From Artocarpus heterophyllus (Eukaryota; Streptophyta; Magnoliopsida; Rosales; Moraceae): a stretch of DNA of 64,000 bases. The stretch covers positions 310,001 through 374,000 of the forward strand of contig JAJQZP010000247.1 of the NCBI GenBank assembly GCA_025403435.1, written 5' to 3'. Shown here piece by piece: positions 34,401 through 46,007 of the stretch. The number at the start of each line of letters is the position of its first letter. Position 1 is the stretch's first letter. Below the pieces are notes generated by a model. It had not been told where the DNA came from. It worked only from the letters and a program-made list of their open reading frames with translations, and made no database searches. Position numbers and translations under genes: made by a program.

Positions 34401-34600
34401 CTATTTTTTAGAAAAAGACTCATAAACATATATTTTACCTATTTTCGAGTAATCATGGTATAATTTGTTTTATTTACCTTAAACGTCTTTATTTTCTAAC
34501 CCCATTTCGAACCTTTACACTATATATTTAACAATATTATCTCCTCTCTTTTTTTTCCATCGTGCCGCCACAAAAAAAAAAAAGGTTTTTCTCTCTGCCA
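31419..34600 (+). other. AT-rich flank, possible right part of a degenerate gypsy-like LTR
   Basis: No coding sequence is evident in 3.2 kb; the ORF at 31639 is not convincing. Near 33820-33850 CTTGATGCCCAGGGCACAATG resembles blocks of other long LTRs here. At 34145-34192, CTTACTAAGCATTTGGCTCACC followed by a T/C tract and CCTAG matches the acceptor-like block of these LTRs. The LTR terminus was not found. Confidence 0.35.
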
Positions 34601-35486
34601 TGAACTTTCGTTTAATTAAAAAATGCTACCCAACTGTGGGTTTGAGTCTTATTTGGACTCATAATTCTATTGATTAACAGATCATCATCAACTAGTAACG
34701 GATATATTCTTAACGTTAATATAGGATATTTCCCTCCAAAAACGAGTAAATCATAATTTTCTCTTTATTAATAATTGTCACTTTGCCATCATATAAAATG
34801 TGCTAAATTATATTTGTTGGCCAGCTTCATCGGATCTATAATTGCTTGATAATTTAGTAAACACTGCATGAGAAGTTAAACTATTCCTAACCACGCAATT
34901 TATAGTTAACCATGTCATGAAATAAGTCATTTGTTCCTAAAGCTTTCAACTATATATATATATATATAATATTAATCTCACTAGCTCTCCCAAGACTTTA
35001 AGATCATTCCTAGTTTCGCCCCTAAACTTTAAAAACTCCCACTTTACCAACTAAATTTTGATTTTATTCCCACCTAACCTCTTTTGTTGGGATTTATGTT
35101 CAAGAAATTGTATGACATAGTAAAATAACATTATTTAAAACAATACAAATAAGTATCATATTTTAAAATATTAAAATTTTGTTTATTAATTTTCACACTT
35201 ACCCTCAATTTTTATTTTTATTTTTTCAAAGGGATCTAAAATTTTCTCTCTTCCACTAATGTCACCCACTGCCACTCACTGTTACTTCCCACCATTCACT
35301 GCCGCGCATCATTTGACATAACCTACTTCGTTGTGCTTGGAATTTGAAAATTTACAAAACCCTAGCAACCAATGGACAAAACTTGACGACTAAGGACTCC
35401 GACAATGCCCCCATATTCACCCGGGTGAGGCACCTTCATATCCTTTCACGATTAACATTCACCGATTTTGGTCTTGTGACATCATT
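34601..35486. other. AT-rich sequence with no recognised feature
   Basis: An AT microsatellite lies at 34951-34970. The 64-codon ORF at 35344 shows no recognisable domain. I see no structure that supports a gene. Confidence 0.5.
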
Positions 35487-35679
35487 GTTGGGATTTCCGC
35501 AGCCAAGCGTGACATGCGTATTGGCTCCAAGGTTTTAAATAATACATTTATTTTTGTTTTGATGACAACAAATAATTTACTGCTTAATTACTAATAATTT
35601 ATCTAAGTGTGTAAAGCTTCTTTTTTTAAAAAAATAATTTATAGCAACTCAAGAAAATTAAAAGAATTCTTTATCAAGA

Positions 35680-37624
35680 TGTGATGCCCTCAAGAGGGGG
35701 TTAGTGAATTTTAGGTAAAGAAATTGAAATTAAGGTAAATTAGAAGAAGCAAACGAGGTAAATAAAAAAAAGTAAATAAATATATGTAGAAAGTAAATAA
35801 ATATTATCGGCAGTCACCATCATATGAATGTCACGAAGGTGGGGCCGAGATCTTATTATCACTCACCATCATGTGGACGCTTACCACGAAGGTGTGTAGG
35901 TAATTAATAAAATACACATAACAAGATAATATTAAGAATACTGAAAATCATTATCTCTAAAATAAATTAAAGACATACTATTGTTAGAGACGAAAACTAC
36001 ATCAACACCAGGACAAGTCGTATAGTACACGTATCATACAGCGGTTTAGAGAAAATACCATTTCAATTCATAGAGCCAGGTTTCGATCCTGGGTCCTTCC
36101 TTCCTCTCCAAACCTAAAAGGGGGATTTTAAAAATAGGAAAAACATGAGAGGAAAGCTCAGTAGGATAATTATTTAAAAAAATAAGTTATTTAAAACTAA
36201 TAGTTACAGATAAAAATATCATTCATAGACAAATCTCAAGATCTTAACAAAAATCAATAAATACCTATTGAATAAAACTTCATAAAATATCACCGGATAG
36301 GTTTTAGAAATAAAAAAAGAATATCAAAATACAATTCTTTAAAATCAAAGATAGAAATTATTTTCAAGAAACTTTCCAAAGGTCAAGCATTTGGCCAAAA
36401 CAGTTTAAAAAGGGCTACGAAAGAAAGGGAAAAAAAATATCCTACCTCATTTGAAATCCAATAACGTAAGCTCCAAATAAAATTTAACGTATGCTCCATA
36501 TAAGTTCAAAACCTTGAAAACTACATTTGAAATTAGAAATCACATTCAACATATATAATTATGTTAACTTAATTATTAATGTGTCTTTTGACTTAAAATA
36601 ATCATAACCCAAAATCGTAGTCCTTTTTAAAACATTTCTAAATCATTAGACATTAAAAACTAGAAGAAAAATACAATTTCAAAGTTCATAGTCGGCCTGC
36701 TGAACATCCTAGTCTAGCCTGCTGAACTGCACAGTTTGGCCTACCGAACATCTAGACCAGCTTACCAAACTGCTACATTTCGGCCTATCAAAGATATGAA
36801 TCTAGCTTGCCAAGCTTCTTGAATACAACATGCCAAAGATCAGGTTTGGCCTGCCAACCTGGCAAAATCTAAGGACCCGAAACTTCAAGTCTCGACCTTC
36901 GCAAGCTCAAAAATTCAAATTAAAACCTGTTTCTCAATCCCAGAGCATAAAAATCATATAGAAAGCATAGAAAATCATAGTGGAACAAATTTAAACAATT
37001 TTTTCCAAGTTTAAACTCAATTTTATCTTTGATTTGAAAATCAAAGAAAAATGCAAAAACTTGATTAAGTTGATTTTTGTTCAAATAAAGCTTAAATCCA
37101 TAATAAAACAAGTCCTATAAGCTTAGAATAAACATTATCTAAGCTCACCAAAGTTGGGATTGAAAAATACATCAAAGATTCAAAGCAAAAATAAAAAAGT
37201 TTTAGAGAAAAAGGGCTAACCTTTAATTAGACGTTTTTGGATGAAAAACTTGACGATTGAACTTCAATGCCATCTTCAAATCAATAGAAATAAAGCTTGA
37301 AATTAAAATTTGTCAAAGAAAAAGAGAGAGAGAGCTGAGCGTGAGAAAGAGAGAGAAGAGAGAAAGAGAGAGAGTGTGAAGAGTGAAAGAAAGAGAAAAG
37401 AAGGAAAGAGAACAAGAAAAAGGGTCAAGGACATTTTAGTAAATATGGAGAAAATATGGTGTAAAAATATCATTTGGGTATTTAAAAGCCAAACATCAAA
37501 TTTTCAAATATAACAAATGCAACAAAATTTTAAATAACTAAAATTAACATCAAAAATCACATTAGCACACTTAATAATTAAACTTAACATAATTAATCTT
37601 ACTTTAAAATTCAAGGGTGTTACA
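35680..37624 (-). repeat. 3' LTR of the minimal gypsy derivative
   Basis: It holds eight palindromic cores at a near-perfect 22-bp step (36694-36852), a GA-rich stretch at 37310-37420 (leader on the minus strand), donor-like AAAGGTTAG at 37220 and an acceptor-like CCCCCTTTTAG at 36115. The basic ORF at 37310 is a reading of the GA repeat, not a gene. Confidence 0.85.
36690..36870. promoter_or_regulatory. Most regular palindromic-core array in the window
   Basis: Centres at 36694, 36716, 36738, 36759, 36782, 36804, about 36826 and 36848 give steps of 22, 22, 21, 23, 22, 22 and 22 bp. Cores range from TCGGCCTGCTGAA and TTTGGCCTACCGAA to weak AGCTTACC. The other LTR has the same array at 38824-39000. 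Confidence 0.75.
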
Positions 37625-37822
37625 ATCCACCCTCCTTAAAAGAAATTTAGTCCTCAAAATTTTTAAATATCTAAAGTTTAAAATTACAAACAACATTATG
37701 TACTCAAACGTAACTGTAACGACATCTATCCTGATATAAAACTTGAAAAATCAAATCAAAACAATGAAAATCTCATAGCTTTAGTTCCCAAAAAATTTGA
37801 AACCTATGCTCTGATACCATTC

Positions 37823-39795
37823 CGTGATGCTCTGAGGAGGGGGCAATGAGTTTTAGGTAAAGAAGTTGAAATTAAGGTAAATTAGAAGAAGTAAACAATG
37901 TAAATAAAGAGAAAGTAAATAAATATATGTAGAAAGTAAATAAATGTCATCGGTAGTCACCATCATGTGAATGCCACGAAGTTGGGGCCGAGATCTTATT
38001 ATCACTCACTATCACTTGGATGCTTACCACAAAGGTGGATAGGTAAATAAAATACAAAAAAAAAATAAGAGAATACTGAAAATCATTGTCTCTAAAATAA
38101 ATTGAAGACATACTATTGTCAGAGACAAAAATTACCTCAACACTGGGACAAGTCGTACAACAATACACGTATCATACAGCAATTTAGAGAAAATACAATT
38201 TCCATTCATAGAGCTAGAATTCAATCCTAGGCCCTTCCTTCCTCTCCAAACCTAGAAGGGGGATTTTAAAAACAGGAAAAATATGAGCGGAAGGCTCAGT
38301 AGGATAATTATTTAAAAAAAAAAGTTATTTAAAAATAACAGTTACAGATAAAAATATCATTTGTAGACAAATCTCAAGATCTTAATAAAAATCAATAAAT
38401 ACTTACTTGAATGAAACTTGATAAAATATCACTGTACAGGTTTTAGAAATAAAAAAAAAATATCAAAATACAATTCTTTAAAATCAAAGGCAGAAATTAT
38501 TTTCAACAAAGATTTAAAAGGTCAAGCATTTGGCCAAAACAGTTTAAAAATGGCTACGGAAGAAAGGGATAGAAAATATCGTACCTCAATTGAAATCCAA
38601 TAACGTAAGCTCTAAATTAAATTTAAGGTATGCTCCATTTGAAAACCTTAAAAACTGCATTTGAAATCAGAAATCACTTTTAACAAATATCATTATGTTA
38701 ACTTAATTATCAGTGTACCTTTTGACTCAAAATAATCATGACCCAAAATCATAGACCTTTTTAAAACATTTCCAAATCATTAGATATTGAAAACTGGAAG
38801 AAAAATACAATTTCAAAGTTCATAGTTGGCCTGCTGAATATCCTAGTCTGGCATGTCGAACTGCATAGTTTGGCCTAATGAATATCTAGATTGGCCTGTC
38901 GAACTGCTACTGTTCGGCCTGTCGAAGATATGAATCTGGTCTGCTGAACTTCTTGAATCCGGCATGCCAAAGATCAAGTTTGGCATGCCAACCTGGCAAA
39001 CTTTGGGGACCCCTAGACTTCCAGTTAAACCTTCCTAAGCTCAAAAATTTAAATTAAAACTTGTTTTCTAAATCCCAGAGCATAACAATCATATAGAAAG
39101 CTTAAAAAATCATAGTAGAACAAATTTAAACAATTTTCCCCATGTTTAAACTCAATTTCACCTTTGACTTGAAAATAAAGAAAAAATGTAAAAACTTGAT
39201 TAAGTTGATTTTTGTTCCAATAAAGCTTAAATCCATGATAAAACAAGTCCTATAAGCTTAGATTAAACATTATTTAAGCTCACCAATGTTCGGATTGAAA
39301 GATACATCAAAGATTTAAAATGAAAATCAAAAAGTTTTAAAGAAAAAGGGCTAACCTTTAATTGGATGTTTTTGGATGAAAAACTTAGTAATTGAACTTT
39401 AATTCCATCTTCAAATGAACAGAAATAAAGCTTGAAATTAAAATTTTTCAAAGAGAAAGAGAGAGAAAGTAGAGCATGAGAAAGAGGGAGGAGAGAGAGA
39501 AAGTAGAGCGTGAGAAAGAGGGAGGAGAGAGAACGAGAGAGAGTGTGTGAAGAGTGAAAGAAACAAAAAAGAGAGGGAAGAGAAAAAGAAAAGGCTCAAG
39601 GTTATTTTAGTAAATATGGGGCAATCGTGGTATAAAAATATCATTTGGGTATTTTAGAGCTAAAAATCAAATTTTTGAATATAACAAATGCAACAAAATT
39701 TTAAATAACTAAAATTAACATAAAAAATCACATTGGCACACTTAATAATTAAGCTTAACATAATTAATCCTACTTTAAATTTCAGGGGTGTTACA
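37823..39795 (-). repeat. 5' LTR of the minimal gypsy derivative
   Basis: It is collinear with 35680-37624, with many point differences, so the insertion is older than the 5.4-16 kb one. The GA-rich tract near 39440-39590 is longer here than in the other copy. The palindrome array is at 38824-39000. Confidence 0.85.
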
Positions 39796-41022
39796 TAGGA
39801 CTTGGAAGCAACAAAATGTGAAGATCGATCATATTATCGAGAACTTCAAAATTGAAGAAATAGCGTCAACAAGCATAAAGAATAGGTTTAATTTTAAGCT
39901 TGTATGATGTTTGAGTATGGATGAGAAAATTATCAAGTTTAATTAGCTCAATGTTGATTTTATTTTAAGTTTTAAAACTTGATTTCAAAAGTTTTCAAAT
40001 GGATTTTAATTCTTTCAAAATTATTTTTGAAGTCTTGCAATATTGTTATATATTATTTTTTAATTGTTATAATTTACTTTTAAGACATAACTGCTTTTAA
40101 TTTGTTTGTATCATTTTTGAAGATTTAGAAATGGTTTTAATTGTTTTTAAAATGTTTTAAATTTAAATTGTTTTTAAAGCCAAAATTTGGCGCCCTGGGA
40201 TAGTTGCAAAGGCATAGTCGACCACGCCATGTGTATGGCAGTTGACCGTGTTGGCCCAAGATGTGCTGGTTCTATTGCAGCAGGGTCAACCATACCATGT
40301 ATATAGTGGTCAACTAAGATGTCCAACAGCTAGTTTTTTAGTCGTTAGAAATGCACCTCAAACAGTCATAAAGAGCTAGATTCGAGTGTTTGCCTATAAA
40401 CAACATCATTTATGACCCTATTATACGAAGAACACTAAAAATCATCATTGTAACAATCTTTAAGTGTTCTTATTATGTTCTTGATAATCTCTTAGTATGT
40501 TTCAAAATATATTCTATCTATTTCTAGGAGTTACAAGCCAGTGCTTAAAAGTTTATAATCCTTGTAAACAAAGTAAATTAGGTTTCCAAAGCCTTAACAA
40601 GTTTACAGTTGTTTTTGGTTAGTCAATCTTTGTATAAAATTGGCGGGCTATTTTAGTTTATCAATCCCATAGAAAATCGAGGGTTGTAAGAGATTATGGT
40701 GAGCCTCAGGTAGACAAAGTCATCAGATTGTACAAGGAGCGTCGTACCAAAAAGACAATCAAAATATTGGAAGATGTCAAGTCAAGGTCTTCTTCGGTGA
40801 CAATGGACATAAGAATATTGCCGAACCACTATAAATAGTGTTTGTACTTCTATATCCTTGAGCTCTTTATTTTAACGCATTTATGTTTTGTTTAAGTTTA
40901 TTGAAAGTGTTATTTTTGTGTCTATTTATTCATGCAATTGCTCAAGAAAAATCCAATAATTGTAGAAAGTTTTAAAAACCCAATTATTCCCCTCTTGGGT
41001 AGTGATTCTTAGGCTAACAACA

Positions 41023-41541
41023 CCAATTATGTGCGTGCATGAAGGAGAGGGGAGGAGAGAAGTCACTCCATCCTCATGTAGCTTGTGACAGAGTGGCTAT
41101 CATCGTCATCTTCTCGCCAGAATCTTTCCATCGCTATTCACCAAGAACATGCCATCACCACCTCACTACACCATCATTGTCAAAAAGAGAGGGAGAAAAT
41201 AGAGAGGTAGGGTTTTTTAACTTGAAGACTTTAAGATTTTCTAATTCATGGTATTTTAGGTAATTTAAGGTTAGATAAATATGATTTCAAATTATGCTAT
41301 TTACTATCTTTCCCAAAATACGGTGCTATTAATTGTTATTCTTTTAAATTAGGCGATCATATTTTTATTTATTTTTAACAAAATTTCTAATAGAAAATCC
41401 ACGCGATCGCATTAACCCTTTTTTTCTATTTGTTAACAAAAATTCTAAATGATCTCAAAGTTTAGGGGTACCACAGAGATTAAGCAAATTAAGACCCATT
41501 CTAGATTATGTCATGCTCTCCAAAAGGCCTAACTAGTTCAA
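41023..41541. other. Flank between two repeats, no recognised gene
   Basis: The ORF at 41039-41263 shows no domain. GAAAATAGAGAGGTAGGG near 41190 again resembles a leader/donor layout, but I cannot assign it. The last 50 bp (41491-41541) form the first unit of a tandem duplication that resumes at 43932. Confidence 0.45.
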
Positions 41542-43931
41542 TGTAATGCCCCTAGGTAGGGTTAATAATATTTAGTAAATATATATATATATATAATTTA
41601 CAATATCATTTTAAATCACTAAAACATTGCTCATAGGTCTTTAAAAATAAACAAAACAAGAACATATCTAAATTATCATTCCATAGTTTAGTTGAGCACC
41701 AAATATTAAAAATACAATCATCATCATCATTACATAGTTTTTAGTCAACAGATAATTAAAAACAGCCAGTACTACAATTTAAGAATCTTACATGATTAAA
41801 CGAAAATACAAATAAGCTAAAGAAATTCAGACATGTCACAAGCAACGTTGTCTACTCCTCGTCAGATAGATTATACTAAACTTTACCTAAGAGGTAAAAA
41901 TAATAGGGGATGAGCATCGACATGCTCATTAGGAAAACAATTACTCACTTTTAGGTTTTATTAATTACCATATTAGCACCTGTATGGCTAGTTCATTATT
42001 CAACAATATTATAGAATCCTATTATGTTCATATCTGATGGATACCTTATAATAGATATTACCAAGTTTTTATACATATATTATAATTCATAATTAAATAA
42101 CGCCTATCAATATTCACAAGAAAGTAAAGAAGCTCATCTCTCTACTCAATGAAACCACAAAGGGCGCACTTACCAATTCAAAAAGTCGGTCCAAGAGTTT
42201 TCGGGTGAAGAGACATCAAGCCTTGGATCCTCACCAAGTCATTTCTTGTATGGTGCATTTTGGGAACTTTGACCCCAGGGCGCACCGGCGGCTCTTCCCT
42301 ATCTGCCTTTTAGGATATACGTGCCCAATGACGTAACCGCTGCCATTTTCACGTCTGAGCATCCTCTAATATCCTTACAGATATGTATATAGTCTGCATT
42401 TCCTAACCATGCTTCTCAAATTATGTCAAAACATGTCAAATCAACTTGACCTCACTATACATTATAGGGTGGGTCTAGAACATTATTTCTCAAGTGATAT
42501 TCATTTAGTAATTCTAACAAAATAGCATATAAGTTGTCTTACGTACCCAATAGAAACCAGTATTAGTTAAATAAAACCTCGAGATGAGTAATAGAACCCC
42601 TATCTCTTTAGCAAATGATTTACCGATAACTTCTAGCTCACAAAATCCGGTTCATCATGTAAGCTCTAAGTACGTCATTATCTTATGACGTGTAAAAGTA
42701 ACCATACTTTAACTTAAATCCTCATCTATAATTTTTTCAATTCACCATCTCTTTTTATTAGTGTGCCATAATCATTAATATGCAATCGTTGGAACATTTT
42801 GTAACACAAAACGAAGAAAAAAGACGAGGCCAAAAACTGTCCATTTGGGCTGCTCAGCCAGCCTATTGACAAAGTCGGGCTTGCCGCTTGACGAGTCTGG
42901 CCTACCGACAAAGTCTGGCCTGCCGATTAGAGGAGTTCGGCCTGCCAACCCTATCGTAGAGTTCGGCCTGCCGACTGACGAAGTTTGGCCTATCAATCCT
43001 ACCGACTGAGTCCGGTCTGCCGATTGGCAAGTCTAGCCTGCAACCCAAGACAAAATCTGAAAAACTCTAATTCTTAGTTTTCAAAGGTTTTGAATTTCAA
43101 AGCTCAAATGGACCTATTTTATCAAATCCTAGAATATAGAAAATGCACAGAGACTACAAAATATCATGTTAAAACACATGTAAAAATTTTTCTCAAATTT
43201 TCATACATAAAACACATCTAAAATTATCAAACACTGATTTTTACAAAACCTTATAAAAACATGATCCTAAGTCTAAAAATATTCAAACCTAAAATAACAC
43301 AATCAAATTTGCAGGTATATAAAGCTCAAAAACATTGTATAATCATCCAGAAACATCAAAAATACACAAATTTTATACTAAAATGCAAGTTTAAATAAAA
43401 GTTTAAATTTAGAAAATCTAACTTTAAAACTTAGTTTAAAGGTATTGTTTGATCTTGAAAATGTCCAAGCTTCTTGATCTATGAGTTTATGGAAGATTGT
43501 TTTGTGAATTTAGTGAGAAAATGGCCTGAAGATGTTGTTTGATTTTTCTTGGATTCCCTCTGCCTTAGGGCTGCAATGAAGAAGAAGAAGAAGAAGAGAA
43601 AGAAAGAAGATGAAGAGCATGGAGAGAGAGAGACATGTGAGAGAGTGAGAAGAAGAAGTAGATAAAAAAAAGAAAAAGAAAGAAGAGGACAAGAGGAGTA
43701 GGTGAACTCAAGTCTCCTTCAGAGACTTTTATGGCAAAAATCCCATATAGTGTTTTCGTAGATAAGTCGACTTGTGAAGGCATTTTGGTAATTTTCAAAA
43801 ATAGGTGTAGAAAAATTAAAAATAGGTAGAATAAATAATATGAAGTAATTTTAGATCCAACAAAATTTAAATTGACATGCTAGTAATTAATTCGGCCATA
43901 ATTATACTCATTAAAAATAACGAGTGTTACA
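41542..43931 (-). repeat. Solo LTR of a gypsy family on the minus strand
   Basis: It runs TGTAATGCCCC to GAGTGTTACA in plus coordinates, that is TGTAACACTC..GGGCATTACA on the minus strand, with TG..CA ends. Flanking TTCAA (41537-41541) and TTCGG (43932-43936) are a probable TSD; the neighbouring repeat unit also has TTCGG, so the left copy carries two G-to-A changes. Ten or so palindromic cores lie at 42847-43040. A leader-like GA tract lies at 43575-43690. No internal region is present. Confidence 0.78.
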
Positions 43932-44705
43932 TTCGGACACATTTTAGATGATCTCATGCTTTCCAAAAGGCCTAATTAGTTCGGATAAGTTTTCTTATGG
44001 AGTAACACAGTTGTGTATTTGAGAATTGCCTCTATGATTCCTCAATATTATATTTATATCTACCAATTTTTTTAGATGCATTTAGGTAGGTTGATTTTAG
44101 CTGCCTTTTTTAATAAATGTCCGAACTTTTTATTTTTTAGATAAACAGTCAATTTTTTAAAAACATTAGATAAATTGCCATTTTTCACAACACTATATCT
44201 TTTATTAATATTAATACATCACTGATTAACTATATATATTTTATCACTAATAAAACAGCTTATCGTTGATTTTACTAATAATTTATCATTGATAAACTAG
44301 TTAATTTTTTAGTGAAATCGGTTAGTCATTGAATAATATTGGTTAATCATTAATAAAACATCAAGTTCATTAGTAAAACCATAAATTAGTACATCTATAA
44401 TTAAGATTAGTGCATCGTTAATTAACATCAGTTTATTATTGATTAACCATTTGAAAAGGTTATTTTAATTTTAGAAAACTTCAATAATTTTCTTACAAAA
44501 TAGAATAAAAGGCGCTCGTTTACGCCCAAATCCAGAGGACTAAGAAAGTCAACCCTACGTAGAGAAGACGTTAAATAATTATATTTCACCTCTAATGCTT
44601 GGCTATGTTTTTTTGTTTCAATTAATTAGGAACTAAAAAACAGAAAACAAACAATTTCCATGATCAAAGACACCCAATACATATTTTTCTTTCCAATAGC
44701 ATACG
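43932..44705. other. AT-rich stretch downstream of the GT14 relic
   Basis: The start (43932-43983) is the second unit of a 49-bp tandem duplication. From 44160 to 44460 there are degenerate short repeats of the TTATCATTGATAAA type in both orientations. No coding evidence. Confidence 0.5.
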
Positions 44706-45329
44706 TCAAACTTGCACAGAACTATTTAGCAACAAGGGTGCAAACTGCAACAAAGGTTGCAAAGTGTCTGGCAGAAAAGTCCTGGCAAAAAGAAAGCACA
44801 AAGACGGTAGTATTTCCATTATAAGTTCAGTTACTACCAAACCTTATCTGATTCAGAAACACGTCAGAAACATCATTCCTCATCAACTTCCCAGGATGTG
44901 GGCCGCTTTACGACCAATCAACCCACGTGATAGTCCTAATCGAGTTCTCTTCTGGGCAAACATTGTTTATCGAAGTCGGAATATAATGTTCATCCATATA
45001 ACAAAGGAGGGTTACAACGCTCCAAGATATGTCTAGGTCAATATTCCGGTTGACCTCAAACCATTGTGAGCCTTTCCGCCATTCCGAATGGGAATTGTAG
45101 GAGATATGTCGGGATTGTATCGGCCACGGCCGACCTTTCTTGGGTCATCGTGGGAAGCTGTGAAGCTTTTTTGGGCTTTTGTGAGGTAATTGTATGTTGT
45201 TGTGAAGTAGAACAAAGAGATGCATGTTGCGGAGAGTAAAACAAATCTCCCGTTGGAGGAATTGAGGAATGCCTTTGCTAAGAGACGTCTTTCTGCCTCG
45301 ATCATTGTTGATCTTCCCCATTCTACTGG
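44706..45329 (-). pseudogene. GT14 (core-2/I-branching, DUF266-type) glycosyltransferase relic, 3' exon region
   Basis: Plant GT14 proteins are Golgi type II membrane proteins that transfer sugars to glycans or wall glycoproteins. Minus-strand blocks in order: VEWGRSTMIEAERRLLAKA (45320), FVLLSATCISLFYF, GRGRYNPDISPTI (45100), EWRKGSQWFEVNR in a new frame, DEHYIPT (near 44985), TWVDWS*SGPHP (near 44910) and CFLFARTFLPDTLQPLL (near 44760). A stop at 44706-44708 sits where the family normally ends. At least two frameshifts, a small deletion before DEHYIPT and stops make it non-functional. The plus-strand ORFs over it are antisense shadows. Confidence 0.85.
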
Positions 45330-45895
45330 CTGCATAGAAGTGGACGAAGAACATCAGTTTTTAGGCTATTCTTGTATGTTTTTTGAGAAATTGTGGTTTA
45401 GTAAATTGTTGATAATTAGACCCTCCTTTTTTTTTTTTTTGTGGGATGAGCATGTCCTTAAGTCCATTGTAAATGCCTTGAACATAACAGATTACCTTAA
45501 CTAGTACATGAAATAAGTTCTATGCCCAAGCACATGACAATATTTATTGTGATGTGCCAGAGTCTCATACTTCATTTAAACATGTCATTTAATTAGGAAT
45601 GTTTTGTATGGAAAATAAATAATAGAAAATAGGGGTTCATAAAAAAAAAGGGTTAGATCTACTTGGTATTCAAGTATATACAAGAAGGTGAATTTTCCAA
45701 GAAAAGCCCAAGCTGCATGGTTTTGTCATCTTAATATAAAGACGTAGTAAATAAAACTAAACTAAATTTAAAACTTAAAGAAAAATCGTTTATGTGCTAT
45801 GTTGAAAAGTGGTGATCTTCCAAAATTTTGGATGAATTTATCTACATAAGTGAATTTGAATCGATATAAGAAGTTATACGCCTGAAAAAACTCAC
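45330..45895 (-). other. Intron of the GT14 relic
   Basis: On the minus strand the donor reads TGTGAG|GTGAGTTTT (GT at 45895-45894) and the acceptor TTCTATGCAG|CCAGTAGAATGG (AG at 45331-45330). Both sides stay in phase across the junction. The length is 566 bp. Its presence shows that the relic is not a processed retrocopy. Confidence 0.75.
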
Positions 45896-46007
45896 CTCAC
45901 ATAGGATTCTTCTTTTATAAAATATAGAGTTCTCAGGGGTTGAATCAGCGTAAGAGGGATCTAAGTGAACATAAATAGTATAGAGCCCTTCATGACCACT
46001 GAAGAGC
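45896..46007 (-). pseudogene. GT14 relic, exon part 3' of the gypsy insertion
   Basis: The minus-strand reading GHEGLYTIYVHLDPSYADS then ENSIFYKRRI is the classic GT14 segment (GHEGLxSIYVH and FYxRxIPS in relatives). The gypsy element beginning at 46008 interrupts the exon just ahead of GHEGL. The exon ends at a GT donor at 45895. Confidence 0.85.

Larger units (their letters stand above)
35680..39795 (-). mobile_element. Minimal gypsy derivative: two LTRs with about 198 bp between them
   Basis: Read on the minus strand: 5' LTR 39795-37823, PBS (TGGTATCAGAGC) at 37819-37808, a short leader, the polypurine-type tract TTCTTTTAAGGAGGGTGG at 37645-37628, and 3' LTR 37624-35680. The LTRs are about 1.95 kb, start TGTAACACCCC/TGTAACACCCT and match each other along their full length. 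Flanks CAAGA (35675-35679) and TAGGA (39796-39800) may be a decayed TSD. No gag or pol remains. Confidence 0.82.
35487..41022 (+). repeat. SIRE/Maximus-like copia solo LTR, split by a gypsy derivative
   Basis: The left part (to 35679) has TTTTGATGACAACAAA and CTAATAATTTATCTAAGTGTG. The right part (39801-41022) has GACTTGGAAGCAACAAA, GACAATGGACATAAG..GCCGAACCAC near 40800-40835 and a tail with ATTCCCCTCTTGGGTAG near 40987. These blocks are typical of SIRE/Maximus-type LTRs as I know them. No PBS or coding sequence follows, so a solo LTR is most likely. The ends are approximate. Confidence 0.5.

Noticed and set aside
36690..36870. Regular 22-bp repeat looks like a CRISPR array
   Set aside because: Repeats are only about 12-14 bp and degenerate, spacers are about 8-10 bp, they lie in LTRs of plant retroelements and there are no cas genes.
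37310..37513. Lys/Glu/Arg-rich ORF
   Set aside because: It is a reading of a GA-rich tract in the LTR leader, with no homologous coding frame in the other LTR copy.
44764..45036. 90-codon plus-strand ORF
   Set aside because: It is antisense to the conserved GT14 blocks on the minus strand.
44640..45440. Possible processed (retrocopied) GT14 pseudogene
   Set aside because: A canonical intron at 45330-45895 is retained and no poly-A tail lies at the 3' side.
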